From Lotus japonicus (lineage: Eukaryota; Streptophyta; Magnoliopsida; Fabales; Fabaceae): DNA of 64,000 nt. Positions 21,691 through 33,124 of the stretch are shown piece after piece. The position numbers were made by a program, and so were the translations under genes. Position 1 is the first letter of the stretch, and every line of letters begins with the position of its first letter. The DNA lies in contig NC_080046.1 in the NCBI RefSeq assembly GCF_012489685.1, forward strand, positions 35,303,176-35,367,175, given 5' to 3'. The notes beneath the pieces are model-generated. The model was not told where the DNA came from. It ran no database searches and saw nothing but the letters and a program-made list of their open reading frames with translations.

Positions 21691-24582
21691 CTAGGGTTTA
21701 TCAGTTCGACGCAGAAGTTCCATCATCATGTGCTTCATTTCAATTAGCATGGATTCATGAGTGTCAAGACGCTGTTCCATGATGTCGAGTCTGGATGAGC
21801 TTGACTGAGTAGAACCGGAAGGAACATTCTGAGCAGCTTGAGGATCTGGAATGGAAGCAGAAGCAGCAGGAGTAAACACTACTGGTGCAAGTGCTTGGCA
21901 TCTAAGGGCTTCAGCCTCAGCTTCAAGTCGCTCTGCCTCTAATCTGGCTTGTTCAGCTTGAGCTGCTGCTTGACGTGCAGCTTCTTCTGCTTGAGCTTTC
22001 TTTCTCTTGGCTTCTTCAATAGCTTCAAGAAGCTTATGTCTCTGTTCTTGTTCATGAAGAGCCACCCTTCGAGCAAACCTTTGCTTTGCAGCCTCAATCC
22101 TCTGACTTCCCTCTGCATGCAGGAGCTGCATCATAATTGGAACTTGAGCCACTAGCCAAGTGCCCAGGTTGTTCCACTCATCAGCCACACGTTCAGCATT
22201 CTCACTTAGGTCAGTCTGACCGTGCACATTGCGTAGCATCAAAGAGGCTTCATGATAGAAAATATTGATGCACTCAGAGAGAGATGTGGGTCGGAGGTGA
22301 GTGTAAGGAATTATGGAGAGGTTGGTTTTAGGAGAGGCTGGGTGATTGCTGCTGTGAGCTTCAGAGGCACCTTGTGGAGAGCCAATGTTAAACATTTGAG
22401 CATTGGGTTCAGAGGTTCCAAGGTGAGGTTCTGAAGTTTCAACCAGAGGATGAGGTGATCTAACCGAGGATTGGTTAGACACAGATTGTTCTTGTTCAGG
22501 TTCTGGTTGAATAGGCTCTTGTTGGTCAGGGGCAGGGTGAGCTTGTTGAGCCAAAGGGTCTGCCTCATGTAAAGGATTGACCAAGATAGGTTCATCTGGG
22601 TCAACTAGACGTTCAGGTCTAGGGCCAGGATATCTCCTAGGGCTTGGACAAGTGAGATAATATTCTTCTAAGGTAGACACCTTTTCTTTTCTGACCTCCA
22701 TGAATTTTCTAATGGATTCAGAGTTATTGGAGGGAGAAGAGTCAGCAACATTGGTTGGGAAGGATACAGGTGTAAGGGCGGTGGAAGAGTCTGTATCCGT
22801 GGGTCTGAGAGCCCGACGTTCTGATGCTCTTGGAACAGAGTGATCAGAGGTTCTGGGTCTAGGTTCTGTTTGGGTAGGCTCTGGTTGTTCAAGAATGATG
22901 GGTTCAGAAGTTAATGGGTTGTATGGAATGGTGATGGGAGAGGTTGGTTCATCTGACCTAGAGGGTTGGTTCTGGAGCAAATTCCAGAGAGGTGCTTCAG
23001 TAGGAGAAGGTTGAAAAAATGAAGACCTTGGGGAATGTGATGAAGAGGTGGTTTGTGCAGCTGGTTGGGATTCAGGAATAGGAGTGAGGGGATTTGAAGA
23101 GTGTTTGAGCATGGCAGATATGGGGAGTGCATCAAATAAATTCAAATCATCATCAGAAGCAATTGCAGACTTACTTGAATGTGCTGATGATCTTGTCACT
23201 CTGGCAGGAGGTTCAGTCCTTCTGATCACTTCAGCAGCTGGTTCCACCCGAGTAGGCTTCACCACAATTCTGACCTGCTTCTTCTTCTTCTGAGGAGGAC
23301 CATCCTCATTATCACCATCATCACCATCATCAGGCTTGCTGGTTTCATCTTGCTTTCTCTTGGATTGACCAGCCTTCTTCTTTTTTATCAGAGGGACATC
23401 TGATTCCTCAGAAGATTCTTCTAGGATCATCTTCCTCTGAACTTTCTTCTTGGGAGGAGAAGGAAACTCTGGAGCTGGCGGAAGTCTGCTGAAGAAGTCA
23501 TCGAGATCAATTTCGAATCCTTGAGCCCTTAGGTCTTCAACATAGCACCTAATGGCGTCAGGATTGTCTGCCTGTGTCCATAGAGGGTAGTCATTCAGAG
23601 GCATCCTTCTACTTCTGATCTCAGAAGATGTGTCTTCATGGGCAGGAGCAATCTTCTTCTTGATTAGGCCCATCTTCTTTAGAGAATTTGCCGTGAAGAC
23701 ATCACTGACAATGGTGGTCAGATCCTCTGTGCATCCAGCATTTATCAGATCTTGAATGAGGCCACTCTCAATGAAGAGATCAGACAAAAGTCTCCCGAAG
23801 GGAATATACTTGATCGCTGACTTGATGGAGGCAGTGGTACGAGACTTCCGGATACATTCCTTCAAGTAGGAGAACAGGAAGTAGGGAAGGCAGATCTTCT
23901 TCTGGTCTTGGATGAAGAACAACATCACCTTCTGGTTGAAGTTGATGTAGTCTAGGGAACTGCCCTTTGGTCTCTGGTTTATGCAATGGAGCAAAATTTT
24001 GTGCCAGATCCTGAGCTTGGGATGAAGGTCCATCACCTTGTAATTCGTCTTGCCCGGTTTGTAATTGGTGTACAGGGCCTTGTTGATCTCATCCTTCGTC
24101 TTGGGTTTCAGCTTCGATTCCGTGAATTGGAAACGATACCCAAAAGCAATTTCTGCACCCAGCAATTTCACGAAGGACTTCTCTGTGATGATGATCTTTC
24201 TTCCAAGAATGTGAGATACCACCTGAGTATCATCGCAGTCGGCGTGCTTCCAGAATTCCTTGACCAGTTTATCATACACCGGTCCTCGAAGTCTGTTGAA
24301 GTAATTTCCCCAACCTTGAACTTGGACTTCAGGACGAAGATCATACCCATTTGTAGCCAGGTTGTCGAGATCGAATCTCCATTCTGCCAGGACTTGAAGT
24401 TCCTCAGGAGCATATACGCAGTGAACGGCACAGCCCCGTTCTGCAATTGGAATAATCTGCTCTTGAGCTTGACCTTGATCTTGTGTCGGATTCTCAGGGC
24501 CCCTTTGACCCGTTGCTAGACCAACTACCATGTGAGGGAACTGGGTTGCATCTGCAGTAGCTCTTCTGGTTTGACTCACCAT
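21691..24582 (-). CDS. SIRE accessory (env-like position) protein of E1
   Basis: 963 aa from the ATG at 24582 (MVSQTRRATADATQF). The frame is open further upstream but only with TTG starts, and that part aligns poorly with E2/E3, so it is probably leader. Residues about 60-340 resemble the putative plant transposon protein domain (Pfam PF20167): LVKEFWKHADCDD, GRKIIITEKSFVKLLG, KLRIWHKILLHCIN and LPYFLFSYLKECIRK. Then come lysine-rich nuclear-signal-like patches (PPKKKVQRK, PQKKKKQVR), a long P/S/T/E-rich disordered region, and an Ala/Glu-rich coiled coil near the C-terminus (AAQAEQARLEAERLEAEAEA). No signal peptide or membrane helix is visible, so a true envelope role is doubtful. The frame is fully intact although E1 gag and pol carry stops. 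Confidence 0.75.
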   Translation of the reverse strand: MVSQTRRATADATQFPHMVVGLATGQRGPENPTQDQGQAQEQIIPIAERGCAVHCVYAPEELQVLAEWRFDLDNLATNGYDLRPEVQVQGWGNYFNRLRGPVYDKLVKEFWKHADCDDTQVVSHILGRKIIITEKSFVKLLGAEIAFGYRFQFTESKLKPKTKDEINKALYTNYKPGKTNYKVMDLHPKLRIWHKILLHCINQRPKGSSLDYINFNQKVMLFFIQDQKKICLPYFLFSYLKECIRKSRTTASIKSAIKYIPFGRLLSDLFIESGLIQDLINAGCTEDLTTIVSDVFTANSLKKMGLIKKKIAPAHEDTSSEIRSRRMPLNDYPLWTQADNPDAIRCYVEDLRAQGFEIDLDDFFSRLPPAPEFPSPPKKKVQRKMILEESSEESDVPLIKKKKAGQSKRKQDETSKPDDGDDGDNEDGPPQKKKKQVRIVVKPTRVEPAAEVIRRTEPPARVTRSSAHSSKSAIASDDDLNLFDALPISAMLKHSSNPLTPIPESQPAAQTTSSSHSPRSSFFQPSPTEAPLWNLLQNQPSRSDEPTSPITIPYNPLTSEPIILEQPEPTQTEPRPRTSDHSVPRASERRALRPTDTDSSTALTPVSFPTNVADSSPSNNSESIRKFMEVRKEKVSTLEEYYLTCPSPRRYPGPRPERLVDPDEPILVNPLHEADPLAQQAHPAPDQQEPIQPEPEQEQSVSNQSSVRSPHPLVETSEPHLGTSEPNAQMFNIGSPQGASEAHSSNHPASPKTNLSIIPYTHLRPTSLSECINIFYHEASLMLRNVHGQTDLSENAERVADEWNNLGTWLVAQVPIMMQLLHAEGSQRIEAAKQRFARRVALHEQEQRHKLLEAIEEAKRKKAQAEEAARQAAAQAEQARLEAERLEAEAEALRCQALAPVVFTPAASASIPDPQAAQNVPSGSTQSSSSRLDIMEQRLDTHESMLIEMKHMMMELLRRTDKP

Positions 24583-24712
24583 TTTTGAAGCGGTTGAAGG
24601 TTTGAGGTAGAAGATGAAGGTTGAAAGATGAAGAGAGATCGAGAAAGAAAACGAGGATAAGCGGTTTCGAAATAGCAGAGAGAGAGTAAAAACCGGAAGT
24701 GAAAGAGATCGT

Positions 24713-24725
24713 GTGTGTATAGTGG
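24713..24725 (-). promoter_or_regulatory. Possible internal promoter of the E1 accessory ORF
   Basis: On the minus strand ACCCACTATACACACAC is followed by a pyrimidine-rich leader and the ATG about 135 nt downstream. The same block is present in E2 and E3. TATACA is a weak TATA match, so this is suggestive only. Confidence 0.35.
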
Positions 24726-25022
24726 GTTTTGACAAATAACCGTTGTTGATTCAAAAAGCAATTTAAGATCAACGGTTGAAAATTAAAGATAGATAGTAAC
24801 AGTAAATACACAAATCACACACAGGAGAGAAGCACATCTACACGCAATCATAACAGACTGTCACACGGGCACAAGGAACTATGCATCAGAAGTACTGACA
24901 CACGTGTTGCTGTCTCAGCTTTAGAGTCAATACCAGTGGGTACACACACTCTGATTGAGTTACCTTGTGGACTAGACATCTTCTGATCAAGAAGTATCAT
25001 AGTCAGAGGTTCTGATCCATCT

Positions 25023-28000
25023 TCACTCTGGACAAAAGTCCATGTTTAGATTTTTCAGAATAAAATTAAATCTATCCTCTGCTAAGGGCTTTGTAAATAT
25101 ATCTGCCCATTGATGGTCAGTATCAACAAACTTCAGAAGAAGTACGCCCTTATGTACATAATCTCTAATAAAGTGATACTTTACCTCAATGTGCTTTGCC
25201 CTTGAATGCAAGATAGGATTCTTACTCAATGAGATTGCAGCAGTGTTATCACAATAGATTGGGATATTGCTCTCAAGGATCTGATAATCCTCCAGCTGAT
25301 GTTTCATCCAGAGCATCTGAGTGCTGCATATTGCTGCTGAGATATATTCTGCCTCTGCAGTTGATAGTGCAATGGTTGATTGCCTCTTGCTTGCCCATGA
25401 GACTAGATTGCTTCCCAGAAATTGACAATTTCCAGAAGTACTTTTTCTCTCTGTTCTATCTCCAGCATAATCAGCATCACAGTAACCTGAAAGCTTATAC
25501 TCTGATGTTTTCTTATACATCAAGCCAAGGTTAGTGGTGCCTTTCAGATACCTTAGGATCCTCTTAACAGCAGTTAAGTGGGTTTCCCTTGGATCTGATT
25601 GGAAACGAGCACATAAATGAACACTAAATAGTATGTCTGGCCTAGATGCAGTTAAGTATAGAAGTGAACCTATCATGCCACGATAGAGCTTCTGACATAC
25701 TTTACCACTTTTATCTTCTTTCTCCAGAATGCATGTAGGATGCATTGGGGTCTTGGCCACTGTAGATTCCAGCATATTGAACTTCTTCAGAAGTTCTTTA
25801 GTGTACTTGCTCTGATGGATATATGTTCCTTCTGGTGTTTGATCAACTTGTATTCCCAGAAAGTACTTTAATTCTCCCATCATACTCATCTCAAATTCAG
25901 CCTGCATCATCTCAGAAAATTCTTTGCATAGAGATTGATTAGCAGAACCAAATATAATATCATCAACATAAATTTGCACAATTAAGATATCATCTTTATA
26001 AGTCTTGCAAAAAAGAGTTGTATCTACTTTACCCTTTACAAACTCATTCTCCAGAAGGAATGAGCTAAGTCTCTCATACCATGCTCTGGGAGCTTGCTTC
26101 AGACCGTAGAGTGATTTCTTCAATTTGAACACATGGTCTGGTTTCTTCTCATCTTCAAAACCTGGGGGTTGATGAACATAGACTTCCTCTGAAATATAAC
26201 CATTTAGGAAGGCACTCTTCACGTCCATCTGATGTAGAACTATGTTGTGATTTACTGAAAAAGAGATCAACAGTCTGATTGCCTCCAGTCTTGCTACTGG
26301 AGCAAATGTTTCAGTGTAGTCTATTCCTTCCTGCTGGCTGTAGCCTTGAGCAACTAGCCTTGCCTTGTTTCTGACTACATCTCCTTTCTCATTCAGCTTG
26401 TTTCTAAATACCCATTTCGTTCCAATAACATGGACACTCTCAGGCTTCTTCACTAAGCTCCAAACATCGTTCTTGGAGAATTGATTCAATTCTTCTTCCA
26501 TAGCCAGAATCCAATCCTTGTCCTGAAGAGCTTCATCTATGGACTTGGGTTCAATTAAGGACACCAATCCTTTCAGACTGAGCAAGGTCTCTTCAGAGGG
26601 TCTGAAGGCAGATCTGGTTCTGACTGGTTCGTCTTTGTTGCCCAAAATCAATTCCTTAGGGTGAGCTGCAGTGATTCTGCTCTTCTTCAGAGTTTGTGAG
26701 TTAGAGGGACCAGCTTCTTCCTCTGGTTCATCTTCCTCTGGCTCAACTTCCTCTGGAGCTTTGCCTTTGTCAGAAACATTAATGCTTAAATCTGCAAACT
26801 TTTCAACTAGCTTTGACTGGTCAGAGTCAAGCTTATCGTCAAATCTAACATGAATAGATTCTTCAATAGTCTTAGCATCAGTATTATAAAATCTAAAACC
26901 TTTAGATCTCTCAGAATAACCAAGTAATAGACATTTAGAAGACTTAGCATCAAATTTATGCAATCTATCCTTAGTATTGAGAACATAACAAACACAGCCA
27001 AAAGGATGAAAATAAGAAATGTTGGGTTTTATGTTCTTCCACAATTCATAAGGAGTCTTATTCAGAATTGGTCTCACAGAGATTCTGTTCTGAATGTAAC
27101 ATGCTCTATTTACTGCCTCTGCCCAAAAGTGCTTAGCCATGCCAGTTTCTTGGAGCATGGTTCTAGCCATCTCCTGAAGAGTTCTGTTCTTCCTCTCAAC
27201 AACACCATTTTGTTGAGGAGTTCTGGGACAAGAGAAATCATGTGCAATTCCATAGGAATCAAACAGACTCTCAAACTTGTCATTCTCAAACTCTCCACCA
27301 TGGTCACTTCTGACACGCACAATCCTACAAGCCTTCTCGTTTTGCACTTGAGCAATGAAGGTAGAGAACACAGCATGAGACTCATCCTTGCGGGTTAGAA
27401 ACTTTACCCATGTCCAGCGGCTATAGTCATCAACGATAACCATCCCATATCTCTTGCCACCTATAGACTCAGTTTTCACTGGTCCAAAAAGGTCGATATG
27501 CAGAAGTTCTAACGGCCTTGAGGTTGAGACAACATTCTTTGCCTTGAAAGGGACTTTTGTGAATTTGCCTTTCTGACATGCTTCACAAAGAGCGTCTGAA
27601 GCGAACTTCAGATTGGGTAAGCCCCTGACAAGGTTTAGCTTGCTCAGCTGAGAAATCTTTCTCATACTGGCATGCCCTAACCGTCTATGCCATATTTACT
27701 GCTCTTCATTAACAGACAGAAGGCACTTCACATTTTGAGCCTCCAACTCAGATAATCTGATCTTATAAATGTTGTTCTTCCTCTTGCTGTTAAACAGAAC
27801 AGAGCCATCAATTTGATTTACAGCCCGGCAGGACTTTTGATTGAATATAACATCATAACCCTTGTCAGCTAATTGACTTATAGACAATAAGTTATGTGTT
27901 AAGCCGTCTACCAATAACACATTATCAATGCATGGACTACTATCTACACAAATAGTACCAGTACCAACAATTTTACCCTTTTCATTTCCTCCAAAGCCAA

Positions 28001-28118
28001 CTTCGCCTCCAGGCTTAAGTTTCAGCTCTCGGAACATACGCCTTTCTCCCGTCATGTGACGCGAGCATCCACTGTCCAGATACCATGATTGGTGTTTCAG
28101 TGGAGCTATCAAGGATAT
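25023..28118 (-). pseudogene. E1 copia-type pol with one nonsense codon
   Basis: Domain order is protease ([14 protein letters not shown]), GAG-pre-integrase ([13 protein letters not shown]-x2-[10 protein letters not shown]), integrase ([26 protein letters not shown]), reverse transcriptase ([11 protein letters not shown]) and RNase H ([19 protein letters not shown]). The stop is at 25023. The only lesion I see is TAA at 27696-27698, where E2 and E3 have the TGG of QWVWH; two adjacent G-to-A changes account for it. It splits the frame into 27696-28118 and 25023-27665 (880 aa). Pol is not in the gag frame; the frame is joined if the 643-nt segment 28119-28761 is removed. Confidence 0.92.
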
Positions 28119-29521
28119 CTGCAACATAGATAATCTTGTCCTTAGGTACCCACTTTCTGGGTCCTCTCTTGTTAGTTACCCCGGAGGTTCTGATCACCTT
28201 GGGTGTCTCAACATGATATTTTAAAGGAATATTTGCATGATATTTAGTCATAGAGAAAGATCCCTTTTTAAGAGGGGTTTTAGCAACTTTAGCAGGTACA
28301 GGATCAGGCAATATGGTACCAGAGGGAACAAAGCATTCATACAAGGATTTAGCTTTAGACACAGAGGGCTCATTTCTAATTGGTTTAGAATAGCCAATGC
28401 CATGCAATCCATTTCTGCTTACGCCATAGATCATTGAAGCCATTAAGCTTCTATCCACGCTTTTAGCTAGGAATCTTTGAAAAGACTTTTCATACTTAGA
28501 TTCATTTCTACAATCAGAGGCATCACAGGCAACAATTTCTTCTAACTTAGCAATCTGGTTCTTAAGCACAGAGTTAGAATTGATCAAGGCATGATTATCA
28601 TTTTTCAAATCAGAAATAATTTTCTCATGTTCAGAAGGAGTCTTGGAAACAGCAGATAAGTTCTTTTTCAGCTTCTTATGCTTAGACAATAAGGAGTTAT
28701 ACTTATCCATAATATCAGACAATGCATGTTTCAGTTCAGAGGTAGAGAAAGAAGCAAATACCTCATTTTCATCGTCTGAGTTAGGATTTCCTTCTGATTC
28801 TGAGTCAGAGTCAACAACTCCCTTTGACTCTGCTTCCTTGTCTTTGACAATAGCTATGAGTCCTTGGACTTCACCATCAGAGTCAACATCCTCTGACTCT
28901 GATTCATCAAATGTCACCATCAGACTCTTCTTTGTCTTGAAGTGCTTCTTTGGCTTCTTGTCCTTCTTCAATTTTGGACAGTCACTTTTGTAGTGCCCTG
29001 ATTCTTTGCACTCAAAGCATGTGACTTCCTTAAGTGAGGACTTCTTCTGACCTGAGGATTCAGACTTTCCTTTTGCCTTTCCAGAGCCTTTGTATTTGCT
29101 CTGCCTGTGCTTCCAGATGCGATTGAGTCTCTTGGAAATCAGAGTCAGCTCATCTTCATCAGAATCTTCTGATGCTTCTTCAGATTCCTCTTCTTCAGCT
29201 TGAAGAGCTTTTGACTTCTCAACCTTAGCCTTTTCAGATTTAGATTTCAAGGCTATGGACTTTTTCCTCAGATCTTACATCTCTGAGCGCTTCAGCTCAT
29301 GGCATTTCAAAATGCTGATGAGTTCTTCTAAACTCATATTCTCAACGTCTCTCGTGAGCTCTATTGAAGTCACTAAAGGCATCCAACTTTCAGGAAGACA
29401 CCTGATGACCCTTATGACATGATCTTTTGTTGTGTAGCTCTTGTTGAGAGGTCGTATGCCAGCTACAAGCAACTGAAATCTGGAGAACATTTCTTCAATG
29501 GACTCATTTGGCTCCATGATG
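28015..29521 (-). pseudogene. E1 gag, 5' truncated with one nonsense codon
   Basis: The visible part corresponds to about residues 138-636 of the E3 Gag. TAA at 29275-29277 replaces a CAA codon of E2/E3. Downstream the frame is open from about 29250 to the stop at 28015. It contains the zinc knuckle [14 protein letters not shown] followed by a lysine-rich tract, then an acidic S/D/E region and a coiled coil ([20 protein letters not shown]). The last 250 codons include the segment that behaves like a removable intron. The left end is not a natural terminus but a rearrangement breakpoint. Confidence 0.85.
28119..28761 (-). other. Candidate exitron (643-nt GT-AG intron in gag), E1
   Basis: On the minus strand the segment starts GAG|GTATTTGCTTC and ends CTATGTTGCAG|ATATCC. 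It has the same length and ends as 52308-52950 of E3 and is missing exactly at 37425/37426 of E2. It also reads as open gag coding sequence. 643 is not a multiple of 3; removal puts pol in the gag frame. Confidence 0.65.
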
Positions 29522-29649
29522 GAGCTGTTGAAATTGAAGAGTCAAGTTCTAAACGAGCTTTCACCGTGAATGGTCAAAGACTTAAGTTATATCATGGGGG
29601 TGAAATAGTTAGAGGAAAGACCACCTTGGGCTTAGCTTCTCCAACGTAG
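29519..29649 (+). pseudogene. C-terminal scrap of Athila integrase, copy B
   Basis: Encodes the last 43 residues of the Athila polyprotein ([18 protein letters not shown] ... TLGLASPT), identical to the end of the copy at 15605 apart from one residue. It is fused to E1 gag sequence on the other strand, so it cannot be functional. Confidence 0.9.
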
Positions 29650-31488
29650 ACATGCGGAACAAGAGTCTAACAAGGACTATAACATTGTGCTTCTTGGGAG
29701 ACAACCCAAGCAAAAGTAGCATAGTAGAGTAAGTTTTATTTTATTTTATTGGCATTTATGTTATTTTATTTTAGTATAGTATATTACAAGTATCATTAGT
29801 TGGAAAAAAATATAAAAAAAAACGAAAAAAAAATCAATTTCTGCACTGAATTCGTGCAGTACCCTGTGCCCACGGTGCATTTGCACCAAAGTATTATATT
29901 ATGGTATTTTTTGCACCAAATTAATGCAAATTCTAGAGTTTTGTGGCGCAATTACGCTAACAGTTAATTCAAAACAAAAGAAATCTTTGAGAATATATCT
30001 GAATGTTTTGAAAAGTTGGTTGTATCTTTTAAAAACAGTACAAATCTGATTTACTTTACTAAGAGATAATTTAAATTAGAGATGAATCAGTTATACTGTT
30101 TTTATTTAACCCTCCTTTTGTTATGCCCTCTCACTCACGCCGCCTCACACGGATGTAGCGGGAGCAGACACTGATGATGATGATCCGAATGGATCAGATT
30201 GAGGGAGTTCTAAACCTTTTCTTTTATTTTATTCTTAGTATTAGTTTTTGAGTTTCATTTTTCTTAGTTGGAGTCTTGCATGATAGTCTAGTGTGTTAAT
30301 TGAGTCTGCATCTGCCATGTAGTTTCTATTTTAGTTTATCTTGTTTGTGTGAAGTTGGAATTCTGGTTATTATCTCTCATATGCTTAACGTCTCAAGTGA
30401 TTGTAACTCTAGCTAAATGCCTAATTTTCAAAAGTTTTCGATATTCTTGCTCTGTGAAATTATTGGGACATGACATATTATTGAGAGAGATGAGTGAATT
30501 CTGGGTTTGAGTGATGAATCATTGGGTGGTGCTGAACTGAATTCATTGGGGGTTCATTATTTTACCCCTTGTTTTTGCTGAGCGTCGAGTGTTCTCTTTA
30601 TTCCTGACTTACCTGAACTTGTTTGGTTCTGCTCTGAAATGCATGTTAAGGTGATAGTGGTGTGCTTGTGACTGGTATGAGATTCTTAGGCATTTTTCTG
30701 GCTTTCAGATATTGTTTCAATTAATCCTTAGTTGCCCAAGTTGAGCTTGATTGTGATATTTTCTTGGTCCCAAACTGAAACATCTTTGCAAACTGTTAAG
30801 TGATCTTAGCCATGAAAAGAGCAAAGCATAACATATGTGTGAAAAGGTTCCTTTTCTCTCCTCTTGCAAGTGAAAATGTACTCAAGTTGTTGAAAGATAA
30901 AAAGAAAAAAGAAAAAAAAGAGAAACAACAAAGAAAAAAAAACAAGAAAGAAGAAAAAGAACGAAAATGAGTACAAGGAGAGGGAAGAGAAGAACATTAA
31001 GTACTTTGGAAATAATTCTCTAAGTTATCAATGAAATAGATCATCTAACTGTTTTGTTTTTTTTTAGTGTGTAGCCTTGTGCGTTCCTTTCTTATCCTAC
31101 CTGACGTTACACCTTAGCCTCATTGCAACCCTTATGAATCTCCTACTTGGTGCATAGCATACATTGTCTGATTTAATGTGATTGATTATCAGAACCGAGA
31201 CATAGTACTTGTTTTGTCAGATGCACTAAATGATGGATAACGCATACTTGCGTGGGTGAGTGTTTGATGTGAATTCTGCACAACACTACCCTAGTGTTTT
31301 CATCCTCTCTGATTCAGGTTTCTTATCTTTTGATTCAGTATGTTCATGAACTAATTATCTTTGTGGAGCATGTGTATCTGTTTGTTACGTGTTTTGGCAT
31401 TTTTCTTGGAGTTATTTTGTTCTGTGCTTGAGGACAAGCAACCTTAAGTTTACGCTTGAGGACAAGCTGTCGTTGAGTATAGGGGTGT
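29650..31488 (+). other. Non-coding Athila 3' region, copy B
   Basis: Duplicate of 15606-17445, including the A/G-rich stretch (about 30900-30968) and the paired GCTTGAGGACAAGC motifs with the polypurine tract before the LTR. No gene seen. Confidence 0.8.
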
Positions 31489-32818
31489 TGATAACCCTAG
31501 GTTCTATGTGTCTTTAGTGTGGTAATTTGCATGTTTTGTTGAGTTTATTTGAGTGATTTCATTAGTTTTAGTTGGGTATTTGCATTATTTTAGTATTTTG
31601 TTATTTTAATTTGTCTTATTAGTTTTATGATATCTTTCTAGTTTTTGTTAGGATTTAAATGATTTTATTCTAGGATAAGATAAGTTTGATTTAGTTGTTA
31701 TCTTATAATTATCTCTAATATGTTTTTATTTGCTTTGTTTTAGAGGAAGATTTGAAGGAAATCAAGAGAAGATTAAGATTTGGAGTGGCTGGAGATTTTG
31801 GCATCAAATCCGTGCAAAGTCAGCTTTTTTCTCGTGCAAATGCTTGAGGTTCATGGTTGCTGGATTTTTTTGCACGAAATCCCGCGCAATTCCTTCCTTG
31901 TTTCGCGCCATTTTCATGTTGTTCCTATCTGCCCGAATTTTCATGCTATTTTCAGTGTTTTATGGCGCAATTGCGCCAAGCTCGGCTGGAAGGTTATAAA
32001 AACACGGTTTTAACCTAATTTTGAGGATCTTTTTGACGTTGAAACATTTAGAGAGACCTTTGGAGGCAGAGCTTTGAATTCTCTAGGTTTCTTTACAGGT
32101 TTCTATTGATTTTTGATGTTTTGCTACCTTTTTCTTGAATTGTTTCCTATGACTATGAGGAACTAATCCTCTCTTGTACTGGGGATATGATGTAGTTTTC
32201 TCTAAACTATGTTTTGATACGTTTCAGTTATATATGAATGGTTATTTTAGTTCATGAATTTCTTCTTTACTTCTATTGAATCCAATCGCAAAAGGGTTTC
32301 ATGCCATCGTTTGCACAATTGGGAAATTGGTAGATGATAGGGATCTAGGAAGAAATTGAATAAGGGTCTCTACACCTTAGGGATAAGGGTAGCAATTTAT
32401 TTGTGTTTGCCTGAACATGAAATTGTATCTCTAGTTAATTAGGATTAGGTACTAAGGAATTAGCTATCACTAATTAACTAGAAGGGGTGCTTGACTAAGG
32501 GATTAGCAAGTAAACATATAGGCTTAGCACCAGGAACAGATTTAACTAATTTCATATATAATTGTAGCGAGTAGAAACATAGCAAGGGTAAACGAAATCA
32601 ATTCCCCGGTGCGCTTTTCTCTAAGTGATTTCAAATCAGTAATTATCTTTTCCACGTTTTCTTGTTACTTCGTTCTATCAACCAACTAAACCCTCTTTTA
32701 ATTTCGCTTTTCGTCCTTACAACGAGAATTTGGTAACATTAGAAGTAAACTATCACAATCCTTGTGTTCGATAATTAAAACCCCGGGCGAAACTGTACAC
32801 TTGCAGTTTGGCATATCA
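31489..32818 (+). mobile_element. Athila LTR, copy B
   Basis: Starts TGATAACCCTAGG and, by the same tentative criterion as copy A, ends GGCATATCA. Same 1330-bp length with only a few substitutions relative to 17446-18775. TATA box TTATAAAAAC at about 31994. Confidence 0.6.
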
Positions 32819-33124
32819 CTCAGCGGCCTCAAACTCCTACGCTGACCGCTCAGCGGTATGCAGAGGCCGCTCAGCGCCACCCTTTCTCAGCAATCCACTC
32901 TTTTATTCAAATGAGCATAACTTCTTCATTTCTTATCGGATTTGTGAAAATGATCACTCTATAGAAAGCTCTTAAGGTCTATTTTCATATGGACTAGGGT
33001 TTGAGTTGTTTCAATGCTTTGATATTCTCATTTATCTCTTGTACTCTAACATGTTTTTAGTGACTGTAAGGCAGATTAACAGGTGAATCATGCAATTTGG
33101 CCTGAGGACAGTCCAATTCCCATG
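32819..33124. other. Sequence between Athila LTR copy B and the SIRE LTR
   Basis: Duplicate of 18776-19082 with a few substitutions. Contains GCTCAGCGG / CCGCTCAG motifs. Ends in CCATG, the target site of the SIRE insertion. No gene seen. Confidence 0.5.

Larger units (their letters stand above)
19083..29521 (-). mobile_element. SIRE/Maximus-type Ty1-copia element E1 (5' truncated)
   Basis: On the minus strand the order is gag, protease, integrase, reverse transcriptase, RNase H, a long accessory ORF, a convergent antisense ORF, polypurine tracts and the 3' LTR. The copia domain order, the extra ORF behind pol and the multiple polypurine tracts place it with the sireviruses. The 5' LTR, leader and about 137 gag codons are absent: the element stops at 29521, where a second copy of the Athila tail begins. 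It is the most diverged of the three SIRE elements here, with two nonsense codons. Confidence 0.9.

Noticed and set aside
24583..24735. N-terminal extension of the accessory ORF (about 51 codons in all three copies)
   Set aside because: It starts only at TTG, is poorly conserved in protein between E1 and E2/E3, and is CT-rich like a leader; the ATG of MV(S/R)QTRR is preferred.
26958..27398. 146-aa and 91-aa open frames overlapping SIRE integrase on either strand, repeated in every copy
   Set aside because: Shadows of the conserved integrase gene; repeated only because pol is repeated.
29419..29649. 76-codon open frame crossing the duplication junction, as a fusion gene
   Set aside because: It joins antisense gag to an integrase tail by rearrangement and has no promoter or conservation.
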